64,000 nt of DNA from NCBI GenBank assembly GCA_902167985.1, contig CABHNZ010000002.1, forward strand, positions 310,001 to 374,000, written 5' to 3'. Origin of the DNA: Shinella sp. UYSO24 (GTDB lineage Bacteria > Pseudomonadota > Alphaproteobacteria > Rhizobiales > Rhizobiaceae). Shown piece after piece: positions 28,934-38,271 of this stretch. A program made the position numbers and the translations under genes. Below the pieces are notes generated by a model, which made no database searches, was not told where the DNA came from, and saw nothing but the letters and a program-made list of their open reading frames with translations. Each line of letters begins with the position of its first letter. Positions within the stretch are counted from its first letter, which is position 1.

Positions 28934-30316
28934 ATGCAGGAAGAACCACAGGTCCCGCGCAAAGTGCTGAGCAACAGGTTTGCCGGGGTCATCGGTGCCT
29001 CGGTGGCTCTGCATGTCATCGTGGTCGGTCTGTTCCTCCTGAAAATGCCAGATCAGAGCCCGCAGCCGCCGAAGGAGGATACCGTTCAGGTTCAGCTCGT
29101 GCCGCCGCCAGAGGAAAAGCCGAAGCCGCCGGAACCGAAGTCCGAGCCAAAACCGCCGGAGCCCAAGCCGGAGCCAAAGCCGCCGGAGCCCAAGCCCGAG
29201 CCGCCGAAGCCGGAACAGGCGCAGAATTCTCCACCGCCTCCTCCTCCGGCACCGCCAACACCGAAGCCTGAAGAGAAAAAGCCGGAAGAGCAGCAGCCAC
29301 CGAAGCCTCCCGAGCAGGCGGGCGACCAGCAGGCGCAGAAGAGCCCGATCCCGACCCTGCGTCCTGTTGTCGAATTCGGCGACAAGGATAGCGGGCCGCG
29401 CAAGTCGCTCGACGGATCCTCTTCGGCGGATGGCAAGAGCGATGACGCGAAGGACGAGAAGGAAAGCGAGAGCGCCGAAGCGGATAAGCCTTCCGACAAA
29501 CCTTCCGACAAACCTTCCGACAAGCCTGCCGATGAGCCGGCAACCAAGCCGTCGACCCAACCGGCGGACAATGCCCTGTCGGATGCGGCGGCCAAGGAAC
29601 TGGCCGAGGCAGACGCGGCTGCCGAGGCGGCCAAGGGCGATCCCGACGGCACCGGCGACAAGGATGGCCTGCCCTCAAAGGAACTCGCCGACAAGGCAGC
29701 CTCGATGACGAAGGGGACGGCACCCGGCGAGCCCATGGATCACCTGCCGGGCGTGAAACTGCCTGACGAGGTGAAGGTGCCGCAAGTGGATCAGGCAGGC
29801 GCCAGCCTGCCGAAACATGGCGGCGGCGGGGCCGATGCCGATGCCGAACAGGCGGAACTGGTTCCGTCTGCCCGCAAAGGTTCGCCGGATGGAAAGGTTG
29901 AGGGCGAGAAGCCCGCCGCCGAGAAGGCCGGTGCCGGTGCCGGTGCCGGTGGCGGCATGGCCAAGGCGAAGACGCTTTATTCGGAAAAGGATACCGGTGA
30001 TGCCGTGGCCCGCACGGCGATGGGAAACCTGCCGCGCGAGGCGCGGGCCAGCGAACTCTGCGTCACAGAGCTCAAGGCGCAGATCCTGCATGCAAGCCCG
30101 CCCTACCGGCCGGAGCTTCTGCCTTCGCCACGCATGCCGCAGGGCACCGTGCTGGAGGTGAGGGGCGGGGCCTTCCGGGCCAATTCCCGTTGGTACAATC
30201 TGAGCTTCCGCTGCGAGATCAACCAGAATGCCACAAAGGTCGTGTCCTTTGCCTTCGATATCGGCGAGCCGGTGCCGCGCGGCGAATGGCAGAAACGCGG
30301 TTTCCCGGTGTTTTGA
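28934..30316 (+). CDS. TonB-like Pro-rich protein with C-terminal DUF930 domain
   Basis: 460 residues. One N-terminal membrane helix (VIGASVALHVIVVGLFLLKM) leads into a long periplasmic Pro/Lys/Glu-rich segment of KPEPKPPEP repeats, as in TonB, able to span the periplasm. A low-complexity middle with DKPS repeats follows, then DUF930 near the C-terminus (ASELCVTELKAQILHASPPY, RWYNLSFRCEINQNATKVVS). DUF930 proteins are common in Rhizobiales, function unknown. ATG 28934 is chosen to begin just before the basic stretch and helix. Confidence 0.75.
   Translation: MQEEPQVPRKVLSNRFAGVIGASVALHVIVVGLFLLKMPDQSPQPPKEDTVQVQLVPPPEEKPKPPEPKSEPKPPEPKPEPKPPEPKPEPPKPEQAQNSPPPPPPAPPTPKPEEKKPEEQQPPKPPEQAGDQQAQKSPIPTLRPVVEFGDKDSGPRKSLDGSSSADGKSDDAKDEKESESAEADKPSDKPSDKPSDKPADEPATKPSTQPADNALSDAAAKELAEADAAAEAAKGDPDGTGDKDGLPSKELADKAASMTKGTAPGEPMDHLPGVKLPDEVKVPQVDQAGASLPKHGGGGADADAEQAELVPSARKGSPDGKVEGEKPAAEKAGAGAGAGGGMAKAKTLYSEKDTGDAVARTAMGNLPREARASELCVTELKAQILHASPPYRPELLPSPRMPQGTVLEVRGGAFRANSRWYNLSFRCEINQNATKVVSFAFDIGEPVPRGEWQKRGFPVF
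29489..29524. repeat. Three tandem copies of a 12-bp unit within the DUF930 gene
   Basis: CCTTCCGACAAA occurs three times (last copy ends in G), encoding the PSDK repeats. It is in frame, so gain or loss of a copy would lengthen or shorten the linker without breaking the protein. Confidence 0.8.
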
Positions 30317-30475
30317 CCTTAAGGGTAAGGGCAGGCTGGCCATGGCGGCCGGTTCGTCGGTCCCAATACTCTGCCTTGCCACCGGGAACGGCGCTTCCGG
30401 TAAAAGGGCGGGGCCGGTTGACCGGTGTTCATCCGGCGCTATGGTGCGGAAAATCCCTGCTGCAGGAAACGAGCC

Positions 30476-31516
<1,041 letters not shown>

Positions 31517-31552
31517 GCGGTACGCCCTGCGGGACTATCCATCTGAGCGGGA

Positions 31553-32050
31553 TCAGCCCGGGTAAAAGGCCGCGTGATAGGAAACCGTGCCCTGCTGATC
31601 GTCTCCATCGAAACGGAGACACTGAAAATATTCGGCAGGCACGCCCGGCAACAGGAGAGCGGCTTCGTTCGCAAAGCCGAAGCGGGCATAGTAGGCCGGG
31701 TCGCCCAGCACGACGCAGCCGCGTGCGCCCAGACGGATGATCGCGTCCAGCCCGGCTTCCACGAGCCTTGAACCGGTTCCCTGTCGCTGCCGGTCCGGCC
31801 TGACGGCAAGCGGCCCGAGCCCGTACCAGCCGGTGGCGCTCCCGTTTATCCTGACCGGGGAGAAGGCGATGTGGCCGACAAGAACTCCATCTTCTTCTGC
31901 GACGAGGGAGACGGTCAGCGCCTTCTCGGCCCTTAACCTCTCGACAATTGTACTTTCGGTCCCGTCACTATGCGGCGCGGTCTCGAATGCGGCGGTTATG
32001 GTCGCCCCGATTGCTGAGACGTCTGCGGGATTTTCTTCTCTGATCATCAT
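31553..32050 (-). CDS. GNAT family N-acetyltransferase
   Basis: 165 residues. The acetyl-CoA site is GLGPLAVRPDRQRQGTGSRL (the RxxGxG/A pattern), with GCVVLGDPAYYARFGF following, as in YhbS-type acetyltransferases. Start at 32050 or 32047 (MIREENPADV) rather than the upstream Met at 32065. Acceptor unknown. Confidence 0.82.
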   Translation of the reverse strand: MMIREENPADVSAIGATITAAFETAPHSDGTESTIVERLRAEKALTVSLVAEEDGVLVGHIAFSPVRINGSATGWYGLGPLAVRPDRQRQGTGSRLVEAGLDAIIRLGARGCVVLGDPAYYARFGFANEAALLLPGVPAEYFQCLRFDGDDQQGTVSYHAAFYPG

Positions 32051-32331
32051 GTCCTCGCATAGCACGCCATGGTGGAGTGACCAAGGTAAAGGGCACGCAA
32101 GGGAAGGTGCTGCGTGGGAAGTGTCTGCGTCAAAGATCTTCCCGTGGCCCGCGCGCCATTGACAAGCGGTGCCGTGAGGCAGAACAGGGTGTCCGCATAT
32201 CTTCTCATCTCATGCCGGGCTTTCCGGCCCGAGCGACGCCCGTCTCCCTGAAGGCCTGATCCTTTTGAAGAGCTGACTCGCGCCGCAGGACGGGCGACGG
32301 GAGCCCGGCCCAAGCGCCAGTGACAGGACAG

Positions 32332-33556
32332 ATGGACAGCAAGGCCCAGCCGATTTCCGACAGCGTGTTTTCCCATCCCGGCTATGTGCATCTCACCGTT
32401 TCGCGCGTGGTGACGGCGCTTGCGACGCAGGCGATGACGATCGCGCTTGGCTGGCTGATCTATGATCTCACACAGAGCGCCTTTGCGCTGGGCTTTGTCG
32501 GCTTCTGCCAGTTCCTGCCGCGCTTCTTCCTGACGCTGATCGTCGGCCAGATCGCCGATCACTTCGACCGGCGGATCATCGTTCTCATCTGCCAGGCACT
32601 GCAGGCGCCGTTGCGCTCATTCTGGCGCTTGCGGTGTTCGAGGGCTGGATGACACCGGCGCTGATCTTCGTGGCCGTGACGCTGCTTGGCGCGGCAACCG
32701 CCTTCCAGCAGCCGACGACGACGGCGATGCTGCCGAGCGTGGTGCCGACCTCGATCCTGCAGAAGGCGGTTGCGACGTCCACCTCGTTCCAGCAGGCGGC
32801 CTTCATCATCGGGCCGGCTGCCGGCGGGCTTCTTTACGGCATCAGCTCCACGACGCCGTTTCTTCTCTCCGGCCTGCTTCTTATCCTGACCTGCTTCAAC
32901 GTCGCTGCGATCCGTATCGAGCGCAAGGTGGCCAAGCGTGAACCGGTGACGATCACGTCGCTGTTTGCCGGCGTTTCCTTCGTGCGCAGCCGCCCGGTCA
33001 TGTTGGGCGCGATCTCGCTCGATCTCTTCGCCGTGCTTCTTGGCGGGGCGACGGCGCTGATGCCGATGTTTGCCAAGGATATTCTGGCCGCAGGGCCATG
33101 GGGTCTCGGTTTCCTGCGCGCCGCGCCGGCCGTCGGGGCGCTTGCCATGGCGGTGCTTCTTGCCCGCGACCGCTGAAAAAGGATGTCGGCAAGCGGATGA
33201 TGATGGCCTGTGCCGTGTTCGGCATTGCGACCGTCGCCTTCTCGCTCTCCAGCAATATCGTCTTTTCGGTCATCTGCCTTGCCGTGCTTGGCGCCGCCGA
33301 CAGCGTCAGCGTCGTGGTGCGCAGCTCGCTGGTGCAGCTGATGACGCCGGACGAGATGCGCGGCCGGGTCAATGCCGTCAACTCGCTCTTCATCGGAACC
33401 TCCAACCAGCTGGGCGAGTTCGAATCGGGCATGCTGGCCGGTTTCATGGGGCCGGTCGCTGCCGGTGTGATCGGCGGGGTCGGCACGCTTGCCGTCGTCA
33501 TTCTGTGGATCCGGCTGTTTCCGGATCTCTACAAGGTGAAGACGCTGGAAGGCTGA
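32332..33556 (+). CDS. MFS exporter, EntS-like (MFS_3)
   Basis: About 408 residues after two one-base repairs. The start FSHPGYVHLTVSRVVTALAT, the motif VGQIADHFDRRIIVLICQAL and VVPTSILQKAVATSTSFQQA are typical of the EntS/macrolide-efflux branch. Breaks: near 32608 (GCGGCCGTT appears as GCGCCGTT) and near 33167 (a C lost in GCCCGCCGACCG), after which the protein continues as RPLKKDVGKRMMMACAVFGI. ATG 32332 is preferred to GTG 32320. Substrate unknown. Confidence 0.8.
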
Positions 33557-33607
33557 GCTGACACCAAAGGCCGAGCGCCGCGCCGACCACAGGAAGAAGG
33601 ACGAAAA

Positions 33608-34072
33608 ATGCCGCAGACACGCGTGACCGTTTCGACCCGCGGGCAGGGGCTCTACGAATTCACCGAGGCGGTGGAGGCGTTTGTCGCTCAGGCTATGACG
33701 GAGACCGGTGTGGGGCGGGCCGGTGTTGAGGGAGCCGGGGTGGAGGAGGGGCTGCTGACGGTGTTCGTGCGCCACACATCCTGCTCGCTGATCATCCAGG
33801 AAAATGCCGATCCCGATGTGAAGCGGGATCTGAAGGCCTTTTTTTCACGGCTGGTGCCGCCGAGCAGCGATCCGTCGATGGACTATATCGTGCACACGAT
33901 GGAAGGGCCTGACGACATGCCGGCGCATATCAAGGCGGCGCTGACGGCAACGTCGATCGGTATTCCCGTCTCACGCGGCAGGCTCGTGCTCGGCACATGG
34001 CAGGGGATCTATCTTTTCGAGCATCGCGACAGCCCGCATCGCCGCGAAATCGTGCTGCATCTTTCCGTCTGA
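33608..34072 (+). CDS. YjbQ/UPF0047 family protein
   Basis: 154 residues, intact. The signature HTSCSLIIQENADPDVKRDL and the metal-site GTWQGIYLFEHRDSPHRREI define the YjbQ family. Some members have weak thiamine-phosphate synthase activity, but the true role is unclear. A short extra loop (GRAGVEGAGVEEG) precedes LLTVFVRHTS. It has an AGGAAG ribosome site and follows the MFS gene by 51 bp. Confidence 0.85.
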   Translation: MPQTRVTVSTRGQGLYEFTEAVEAFVAQAMTETGVGRAGVEGAGVEEGLLTVFVRHTSCSLIIQENADPDVKRDLKAFFSRLVPPSSDPSMDYIVHTMEGPDDMPAHIKAALTATSIGIPVSRGRLVLGTWQGIYLFEHRDSPHRREIVLHLSV

Positions 34073-34295
34073 GGGCGAGCCGGCGGGAATGACGATCGCG
34101 GGCCGGCATGAATTAACGATGTGTAAAAGGCGCGCCGGGGCCGTTTACCACCATGAATGATGGCTGAACGTCCGGTTCGTGATGTGTTCATGCAGGTTTC
34201 TCTAATCTCCGATCATCGCTTCCGCAGACCCCTCTCAAGGACGGCGATATCCAAATCACGGGTGCCGGAAACGGCCCAGATATCGGAGACTGACC

Positions 34296-34646
34296 ATGAC
34301 CAGCCTGATCACGAAAGTCGGCGCTGTTTTTCTTCTGGCCCTTGGCGGGCTTTCGGCAACGGCGCCGATCGCCTCGGCCGCCGGACCGCATGACGTCATC
34401 ACCATCCAGTATAACGATCGGGGCTGGGGCCCTGGTCCCGGCCCAAGGCCCGACTGGGATCGTCGCCCGCCGCCGCCGCGCGGCTGCTCGCCGCGTCTGG
34501 CAGAAGACAAGGCCTATCGCATGGGCCTCAACCGGCCGCGGGTGATCGACGCAAACCGTCGCGTCGTTGTCGTCGGCGGCTTCGACCGCCGTGGCCGCGA
34601 CCGGATCGTGTTTGCCAACGAGCGCGGCTGCCCGGTCCTGCGCTGA
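34296..34646 (+). CDS. Small secreted protein, unknown function
   Basis: 116 residues with a clear signal peptide (KVGAVFLLALGGLSATAPIA, cut after ASA), then a Gly/Pro/Arg-rich segment (GWGPGPGPRPDWDRRPPPPR) and a C-terminal domain with two cysteines (PRGCSPRLAEDKAYRMGL, VVGGFDRRGRDRIVFA, RGC) that may form a disulphide. This is a common rhizobial periplasmic protein type. Cleavage site by inspection only. Confidence 0.7.
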   Translation: MTSLITKVGAVFLLALGGLSATAPIASAAGPHDVITIQYNDRGWGPGPGPRPDWDRRPPPPRGCSPRLAEDKAYRMGLNRPRVIDANRRVVVVGGFDRRGRDRIVFANERGCPVLR

Positions 34647-34690
34647 ACATTGCCTTTTCATCCGTCTCCTTCGCCCGTTGACGGACGAAA

Positions 34691-34720
34691 GCCCCCGTAT
34701 GCCGAAAGGTGTGCGGGGGC
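34691..34720 (+). terminator. Terminator of the secreted-protein gene
   Basis: GCCCCCG and CGGGGGC pair around a loop, followed shortly by CTTTTAA. It lies 44 bp after the stop. Confidence 0.7.
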
Positions 34721-34774
34721 AGCCTTTTAACGGCTGGCTAACCCGCCGGCCAAGAGGTTGAGGCAAAAGGGAAA

Positions 34775-34789
34775 TGGTGGGCCCGGAGG
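34775..34789. repeat. Distal att repeat (copy of tRNA 3' end)
   Basis: TGGTGGGCCCGGAGG, identical to 37058–37072, the complement of the acceptor end and CCA of the tRNA(CAU) gene. After it the two sequences diverge at once. Confidence 0.75.
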
Positions 34790-34790
34790 A

Positions 34791-34841
34791 ACCAAGGAAA
34801 TCGGCTTAGAGCGTTGTTATCGCTCAGCTTTCTTCCTTGGT
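34791..34841. repeat. Hairpin next to the distal att site
   Basis: ACCAAGGAA and TTCCTTGGT form a perfect 9-bp outer stem, with GAGCG and CGCTC pairing inside. It abuts the att repeat and separates it from the TACCAACA repeats. It may be a terminator of the former integrase gene or a recombination-protein site. Confidence 0.5.
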
Positions 34842-34852
34842 CAAGAGCGTCG

Positions 34853-34874
34853 TACCAACACTGATACCAACACT
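34853..34874. repeat. Left pair of candidate integrase arm sites
   Basis: TACCAACACT is repeated exactly at 34853 and 34865, a 12-bp period. Paired direct repeats near the att site of tRNA islands are typical arm-type sites bound by the N-terminal domain of tyrosine integrases. Confidence 0.5.
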
Positions 34875-34906
34875 TTTTTGGGATTTTATGGGATTTCTGT
34901 GGACGA

Positions 34907-35784
34907 TTACACAGAAAACACGCTTCCCCGATGATGCGCCAAATATTCCCGATGGGCGTCAACAAGCGTCGAGAGTTTGGCTGCGCCGGAGATGCCGGCC
35001 GCCAGTAGCTGGTTCGCAGGCAGCTTGGGTGAGACGAGGACGGAGCCGTTGTCCTCGAAGCTGATCAACCCTGCATCGAACGCAGCGTCGTAGGCTGGAC
35101 CAAGCATGAATCCGTTGAGCACATCCAGTCGCTCGCGATTGTCAGAGTCACGCCAGGGCTTGATGTGAGACGCCCGCAGTAGGGCTTCGACTTCCAGACC
35201 GGTGACAGCGCATTTCCCCGCCCAGTGCTTCATCAGGTCACGGCGCCAGCGGCCCTGACCGATACGAGCCTTCACGAGAGCTTCACGGGTGGTTTCGTCC
35301 GGCACCGTCTGCGTGAGGGTGTCGGCCACGAGCTGTTCGACTGGTGCAACGAAATCGAGCCGCTCGCAGATCAACTGGCCGGCCTCGGGGGAATGGCGAA
35401 CAGGTAGCCCTGGACGCCCTTCTTCTGGCTGGTGATCGGAGAGTTGCGTTCCGGTAGGAGCGGGATCAGATCGTCGACGAAGGTGTCGAGGCGGACTGCC
35501 GGATTAATCGTGCGATAGACCACGTCGATCTTCCAGCCGTCGGCCTGCCACGCGCTGCCGAACTCCTCTGGCTCAGGGGCGTCGTAGGCCGCCGTTGATG
35601 CGATGGCGACAGCGCCGACAGCTTGCTTGGCGTAGGAAAAGATCACATCACCAGGACGCACCAGAGCCATGTTCGACCAGTGCGTGAAAACTATTCCGCT
35701 CGACCCTCTCTTTGGCGCCCAGAGATAACCGCCGTCGCGTTCCTGTTTATGTGTCTGATTCTGCGATACCCACCAATACGCCAT
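34907..35784 (-). CDS. EVE–HNH restriction endonuclease
   Basis: About 292 residues after one base is restored near 35390 (a run of six C in ATTCCCCCCGAG appears as five). The N-terminal part (MAYWWVSQNQTHKQERDGGY, ALVRPGDVIFSYAKQAVGAV) is an EVE/PUA-like domain that binds modified bases; the C-terminal HNH_2 nuclease shows CAVTGLEVEALLRASHIKPW, RLDVLNGFMLGPAYDAAFD, with the catalytic His in SHI and the Asn in LNG. EVE–HNH enzymes are known to cut modified DNA (type IV-like). Here it follows a methyltransferase gene on the same strand, 75 bp away, so a paired system is possible. Confidence 0.8.
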
Positions 35785-35859
35785 GCCGCTTAATTTGCCC
35801 CTCTATTGCCCACTTCCGGGTATCGCAAGATTCCCGGCGATATGTAAGCCCGGTGACTG

Positions 35860-36689
35860 CTAGCTGAGGATGAATGTCCGCCAGGTGTCCCAATCTGCAT
35901 CGTTGTCGTTCACCGGCTCCGGTAGCCGCTCCCGATATGCTGCCTCGACCCGGGTCTGGCGGTAGCGAAATAGCCCTCGTCCATCTCCATGCCGACGAAC
36001 CGCCTACCGGTATTTGCGCACGCCACGCCGGTCGTGCCGCTGCCCATGCAATTGTCGAGGACCAAGTCGCCCTCGTTAGTGTAAGTGCGGATCAAGTATT
36101 CCATTAGTGCAACGGGCTTCTGGGTGGGGTGAACTGCTTTGCTCTCTCCTGGTAGAACCTGGACGCTCAAAGGGTACCGCATACCGGTGTCGACGCCGCG
36201 CCGGTTCGTCTTGTCCGTTCTGCCCTCTCTGCTGTAGATGCCCTCCTTGATCACGCTCGGACGTACCGTCTTTCGCTTGTCTACTTTGTCGGGGGGCGCG
36301 ACGGTCATTTGCGGGTTGTAGGTGGGGGGCTTCCGATAGAAAACCAACACGCTCTCATGCGCGCGTAGGGGCTGCTTCTTTGCGTTAAAGAAACCGGTAG
36401 CTTTGGTTTTCTGCCAAACCCATTCGTACCTGAACCAATCGGGCTGGCTCATAACGAGTGCGCTGGAAAACGGCTGGGTCGCGGTTAGCGCAATAGCGCC
36501 GTTGCACTTGATGACACGGGCGTAGCATGCCCACATTTCTTCCAGAGGTAATGCTGCGTCCCAGTTGCAGTCGGTCGTTCCATACGGCAAGTCGCACAGA
36601 ATCAGATCGACACTCCTGTCCGATAGTTTTCTCATCAAGTCGAGACAATCCCCGAGGTACATTTGGGGGCTGTGGATTTCTGGGCGCAT
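35860..36689 (-). CDS. DNA methyltransferase, beta class (N6-adenine or N4-cytosine)
   Basis: About 276 residues. The catalytic motif IV is DLILCDLPYGTTDCNWD near residue 30; a variable target-recognition region follows, and motif I (LVLDNCMGSGTTGVACANTG) is near the C-terminus, the order of beta-class enzymes. HPTQKPVALMEYLIRTYTNE is typical. The frame breaks near 35948 (one base lost by AGACCCGGG); the proper end runs VEAAYRERLPEPVND ... RTFILS to a stop at 35860–35862. A strong AGGAAAGG site precedes ATG 36689. First gene of the nuclease pair. Confidence 0.85.
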
Positions 36690-36780
36690 AACCTTTCCTG
36701 CTGTTCGATGTTGCGCCGATTCTACTACACCAAAAGGTGCCTATTCAACTAATCGTTGAATATAGAACGACTCACAGCCA

Positions 36781-36845
36781 GTCGAACCCGGGGTGTGGAA
36801 ACGTCCATGGGACTCGAACCCGCAACGGGTTAGGACTCGAACCGG
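36781..36845. other. Cluster of tRNA T-arm-like fragments
   Basis: The complement of a tRNA T-loop occurs three times in 65 bp: GTCGAACCC at 36781, GGGACTCGAACCC at 36809 (identical to 37071–37083 in the intact tRNA) and GGACTCGAACC at 36833. No full cloverleaf can be drawn. They may be scars of earlier insertions at tRNA genes. The rest of the 368-bp gap between the methyltransferase and the tRNA holds the right-hand TACCAACA repeats and a 14-bp palindrome at 36864–36877. Confidence 0.45.
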
Positions 36846-36899
36846 AGAGGAAAAGCGAATCAGATCAAGCGCTTGATTCAATTGAGTGAATCGAGTGTT

Positions 36900-36950
36900 T
36901 GTTGGTATCACTCCTAAGAATGGATTTTCGTACCAACAAATATGCCAACA
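36900..36950. repeat. Right group of candidate integrase arm sites
   Basis: TACCAACA at 36931 and TGCCAACA at 36943 again show the 12-bp period seen at the left end; an inverted copy, TGTTGGTA, is at 36900. The match of spacing at both ends of the island supports a shared recombinase-binding role. Confidence 0.5.
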
Positions 36951-37057
36951 AATTTAATCGCTGGGATGTCCAGAGGCGTCCCAGGTAATCCAGAAAGCCC
37001 GGAAACGCTAGGGTTTGGGAGACGCCTGTGGACACTATGGGACGTGTATGGACGGAT

Positions 37058-37133
37058 TGGTGGGCCCGGAGGGACTCGAACCCCCAACCAAGCGGTTATG
37101 AGCCGCCGGCTCTAACCATTGAGCTACAGGCCC
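37058..37133 (-). tRNA. tRNA with anticodon CAU (probably Ile2, possibly Met)
   Basis: Read on the minus strand, a full cloverleaf forms: acceptor GGGCCTG with CGGGCCC, D-arm GCTC...GAGC, anticodon loop CTCATAA giving CAU, T-arm with TTCGAGT, discriminator A and encoded CCA. The D- and anticodon-arm sequence resembles E. coli ileX (GGTTAGAGC, CTCATAA, CGCTTGGT), so the isoleucine tRNA whose C34 becomes lysidine is more likely than elongator Met. It is the integration site of the adjacent island. Confidence 0.9.
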
Positions 37134-37354
37134 GGCCCGAGATGGGCGGTGGCGGGCGCAATGGTTCGCCGCGTCACATCGCTGGCTCTAGCCCAATTCG
37201 CACGCCGCTACAAGGTGTTGCCGTAATAGGTTCACAATCCCCCGGCAGATAAACTTACGGATGCGGGCGAAAGTGCACACTGCGCTCACCGCGTGCAGCC
37301 GATAGGCCAACGCGATGCCGATGATAGACGATGAAAAACGAGAGAGGAAACAAG

Positions 37355-38140
37355 ATGTCGATGATGCGCTTTTCAGGTGAGGGGCATGGAGCGGGCTCCC
37401 GGCTCAAGGCTTTTGCCGCCCGGGCCCTGCCGGCCGCTGTTCTCGTGGCGGCGCCGCTTGCACTTTTCTCGCTGCCGGCGATGGCGCAGGAGGAGCGGGC
37501 ACGTCAGCCGGTGATCTCGGTGAGCGGCGAAGGCGAAGCCGCGATCGCTCCCGACATGGCCGTGTTGCAGCTCTCTGTCGTCCGTGATGCAAAGACTGCG
37601 GCCGATGCGCTTTCGGCCAATAGCGCGGCGATGACCGACGTGCTTGCCGCGATCAAGGCCGATGGCGTTGCCGAGCGGGATATCCAGACCAGCAATTTTT
37701 CGATCTTTCCGCAATATAGGCATTTCGAACCGAAGGACGGCGCCAGCCGGGCGCCGGAAATCACCGGCTATGAAGTGACGAACGGGCTGACCGTGCGCGT
37801 GCGCGACCTGAAGAAGCTCGGCGGCCTGATCGACAAATCGGTCAAGCTCGGGGTCAATCAGGGTGGCCAGATCACCTTTACCAATGACGACCCGGAAGCA
37901 GCGCTTTCCGATGCCCGCAAGGCGGCGATGAAGGAAGCCCTTGCCAAGGCACATACGCTGACCGAGGCAGCCGGTGTCAAGCTCGGCAAGGTTCTGGAAA
38001 TCAGCGAGAATTCCGGCCGTCCCGTCGCCCAGCCGATGATGCGGATGGCGATGGCCAAGGATGCCGCGCCGGCCCCGGTCGCAGCCGGTGAAAACAGCTA
38101 TACGGTGACGGTCAACGTTACATTCGCGCTGGATCAGTAA
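37355..38140 (+). CDS. SIMPL-domain (DUF541) periplasmic protein
   Basis: About 261 residues. A signal peptide (ARALPAAVLVAAPLALFSLP, cut after AMA) is followed by the SIMPL domain (ISVSGEGEAAIAPDMAVLQL, SNFSIFPQYRHFEPKDG, EITGYEVTNGLTVRVRDLKK, AMKEALAKAHTLTEAAGVKL). Members form large periplasmic or outer-membrane rings and are linked to stress resistance. ATG 37355 has AGAGGAAA upstream and is preferred to ATG 37331. Confidence 0.88.
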   Translation: MSMMRFSGEGHGAGSRLKAFAARALPAAVLVAAPLALFSLPAMAQEERARQPVISVSGEGEAAIAPDMAVLQLSVVRDAKTAADALSANSAAMTDVLAAIKADGVAERDIQTSNFSIFPQYRHFEPKDGASRAPEITGYEVTNGLTVRVRDLKKLGGLIDKSVKLGVNQGGQITFTNDDPEAALSDARKAAMKEALAKAHTLTEAAGVKLGKVLEISENSGRPVAQPMMRMAMAKDAAPAPVAAGENSYTVTVNVTFALDQ

Positions 38141-38156
38141 GCTCGAGTGATACACC

Positions 38157-38196
38157 GCGCGCCACCCTCGGATCTCGGGTAGCCGAGGGTGCGCGC
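38157..38196. terminator. Long GC-rich hairpin after the SIMPL gene
   Basis: GCGCGCCACCCTCGG and CCGAGGGTGCGCGC pair over 14 bp with one bulged C. It lies 16 bp after the stop but lacks a T tract, so it may end transcription with Rho or protect the RNA end. Confidence 0.55.
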
Positions 38197-38242
38197 GGCC
38201 ACCCCCAATTGCCGATCATGCCGGCTTGGCCCAAAAAGACGA

Positions 38243-38271
38243 TTGACAGACGCATAAGGGCTGGCGATCAT
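38243..38271 (+). promoter_or_regulatory. Candidate sigma-70 promoter of the nicAB-like operon
   Basis: TTGACA at 38243 and GATCAT at 38266 are 17 bp apart. This is the best hexamer pair in the 394-bp gap between the SIMPL gene and the 2Fe-2S gene. The predicted transcript would have a long leader of about 260 bases. Confidence 0.4.

Larger units (their letters stand above)
34775..37072. mobile_element. Small tRNA-associated island with EVE–HNH endonuclease and methyltransferase
   Basis: A 2.3-kb segment bounded by a 15-bp direct repeat equal to the 3' end (including CCA) of the tRNA(CAU) gene: the copy inside the tRNA is at 37058–37072, the free copy at 34775–34789. This is the mark of tyrosine-recombinase integration at a tRNA. 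Inside are two leftward genes for a nuclease and a DNA methyltransferase, and near both ends are matching 12-bp-period TACCAACA repeats that look like integrase arm sites. No integrase or excisionase is present, so the element is either decayed or moved by an enzyme in trans. Confidence 0.7.

Noticed and set aside
34840..34990. A short plus-strand frame over the left arm repeats as an integrase remnant
   Set aside because: It has no tyrosine-recombinase residues; the apparent peptide comes only from reading the repeats.
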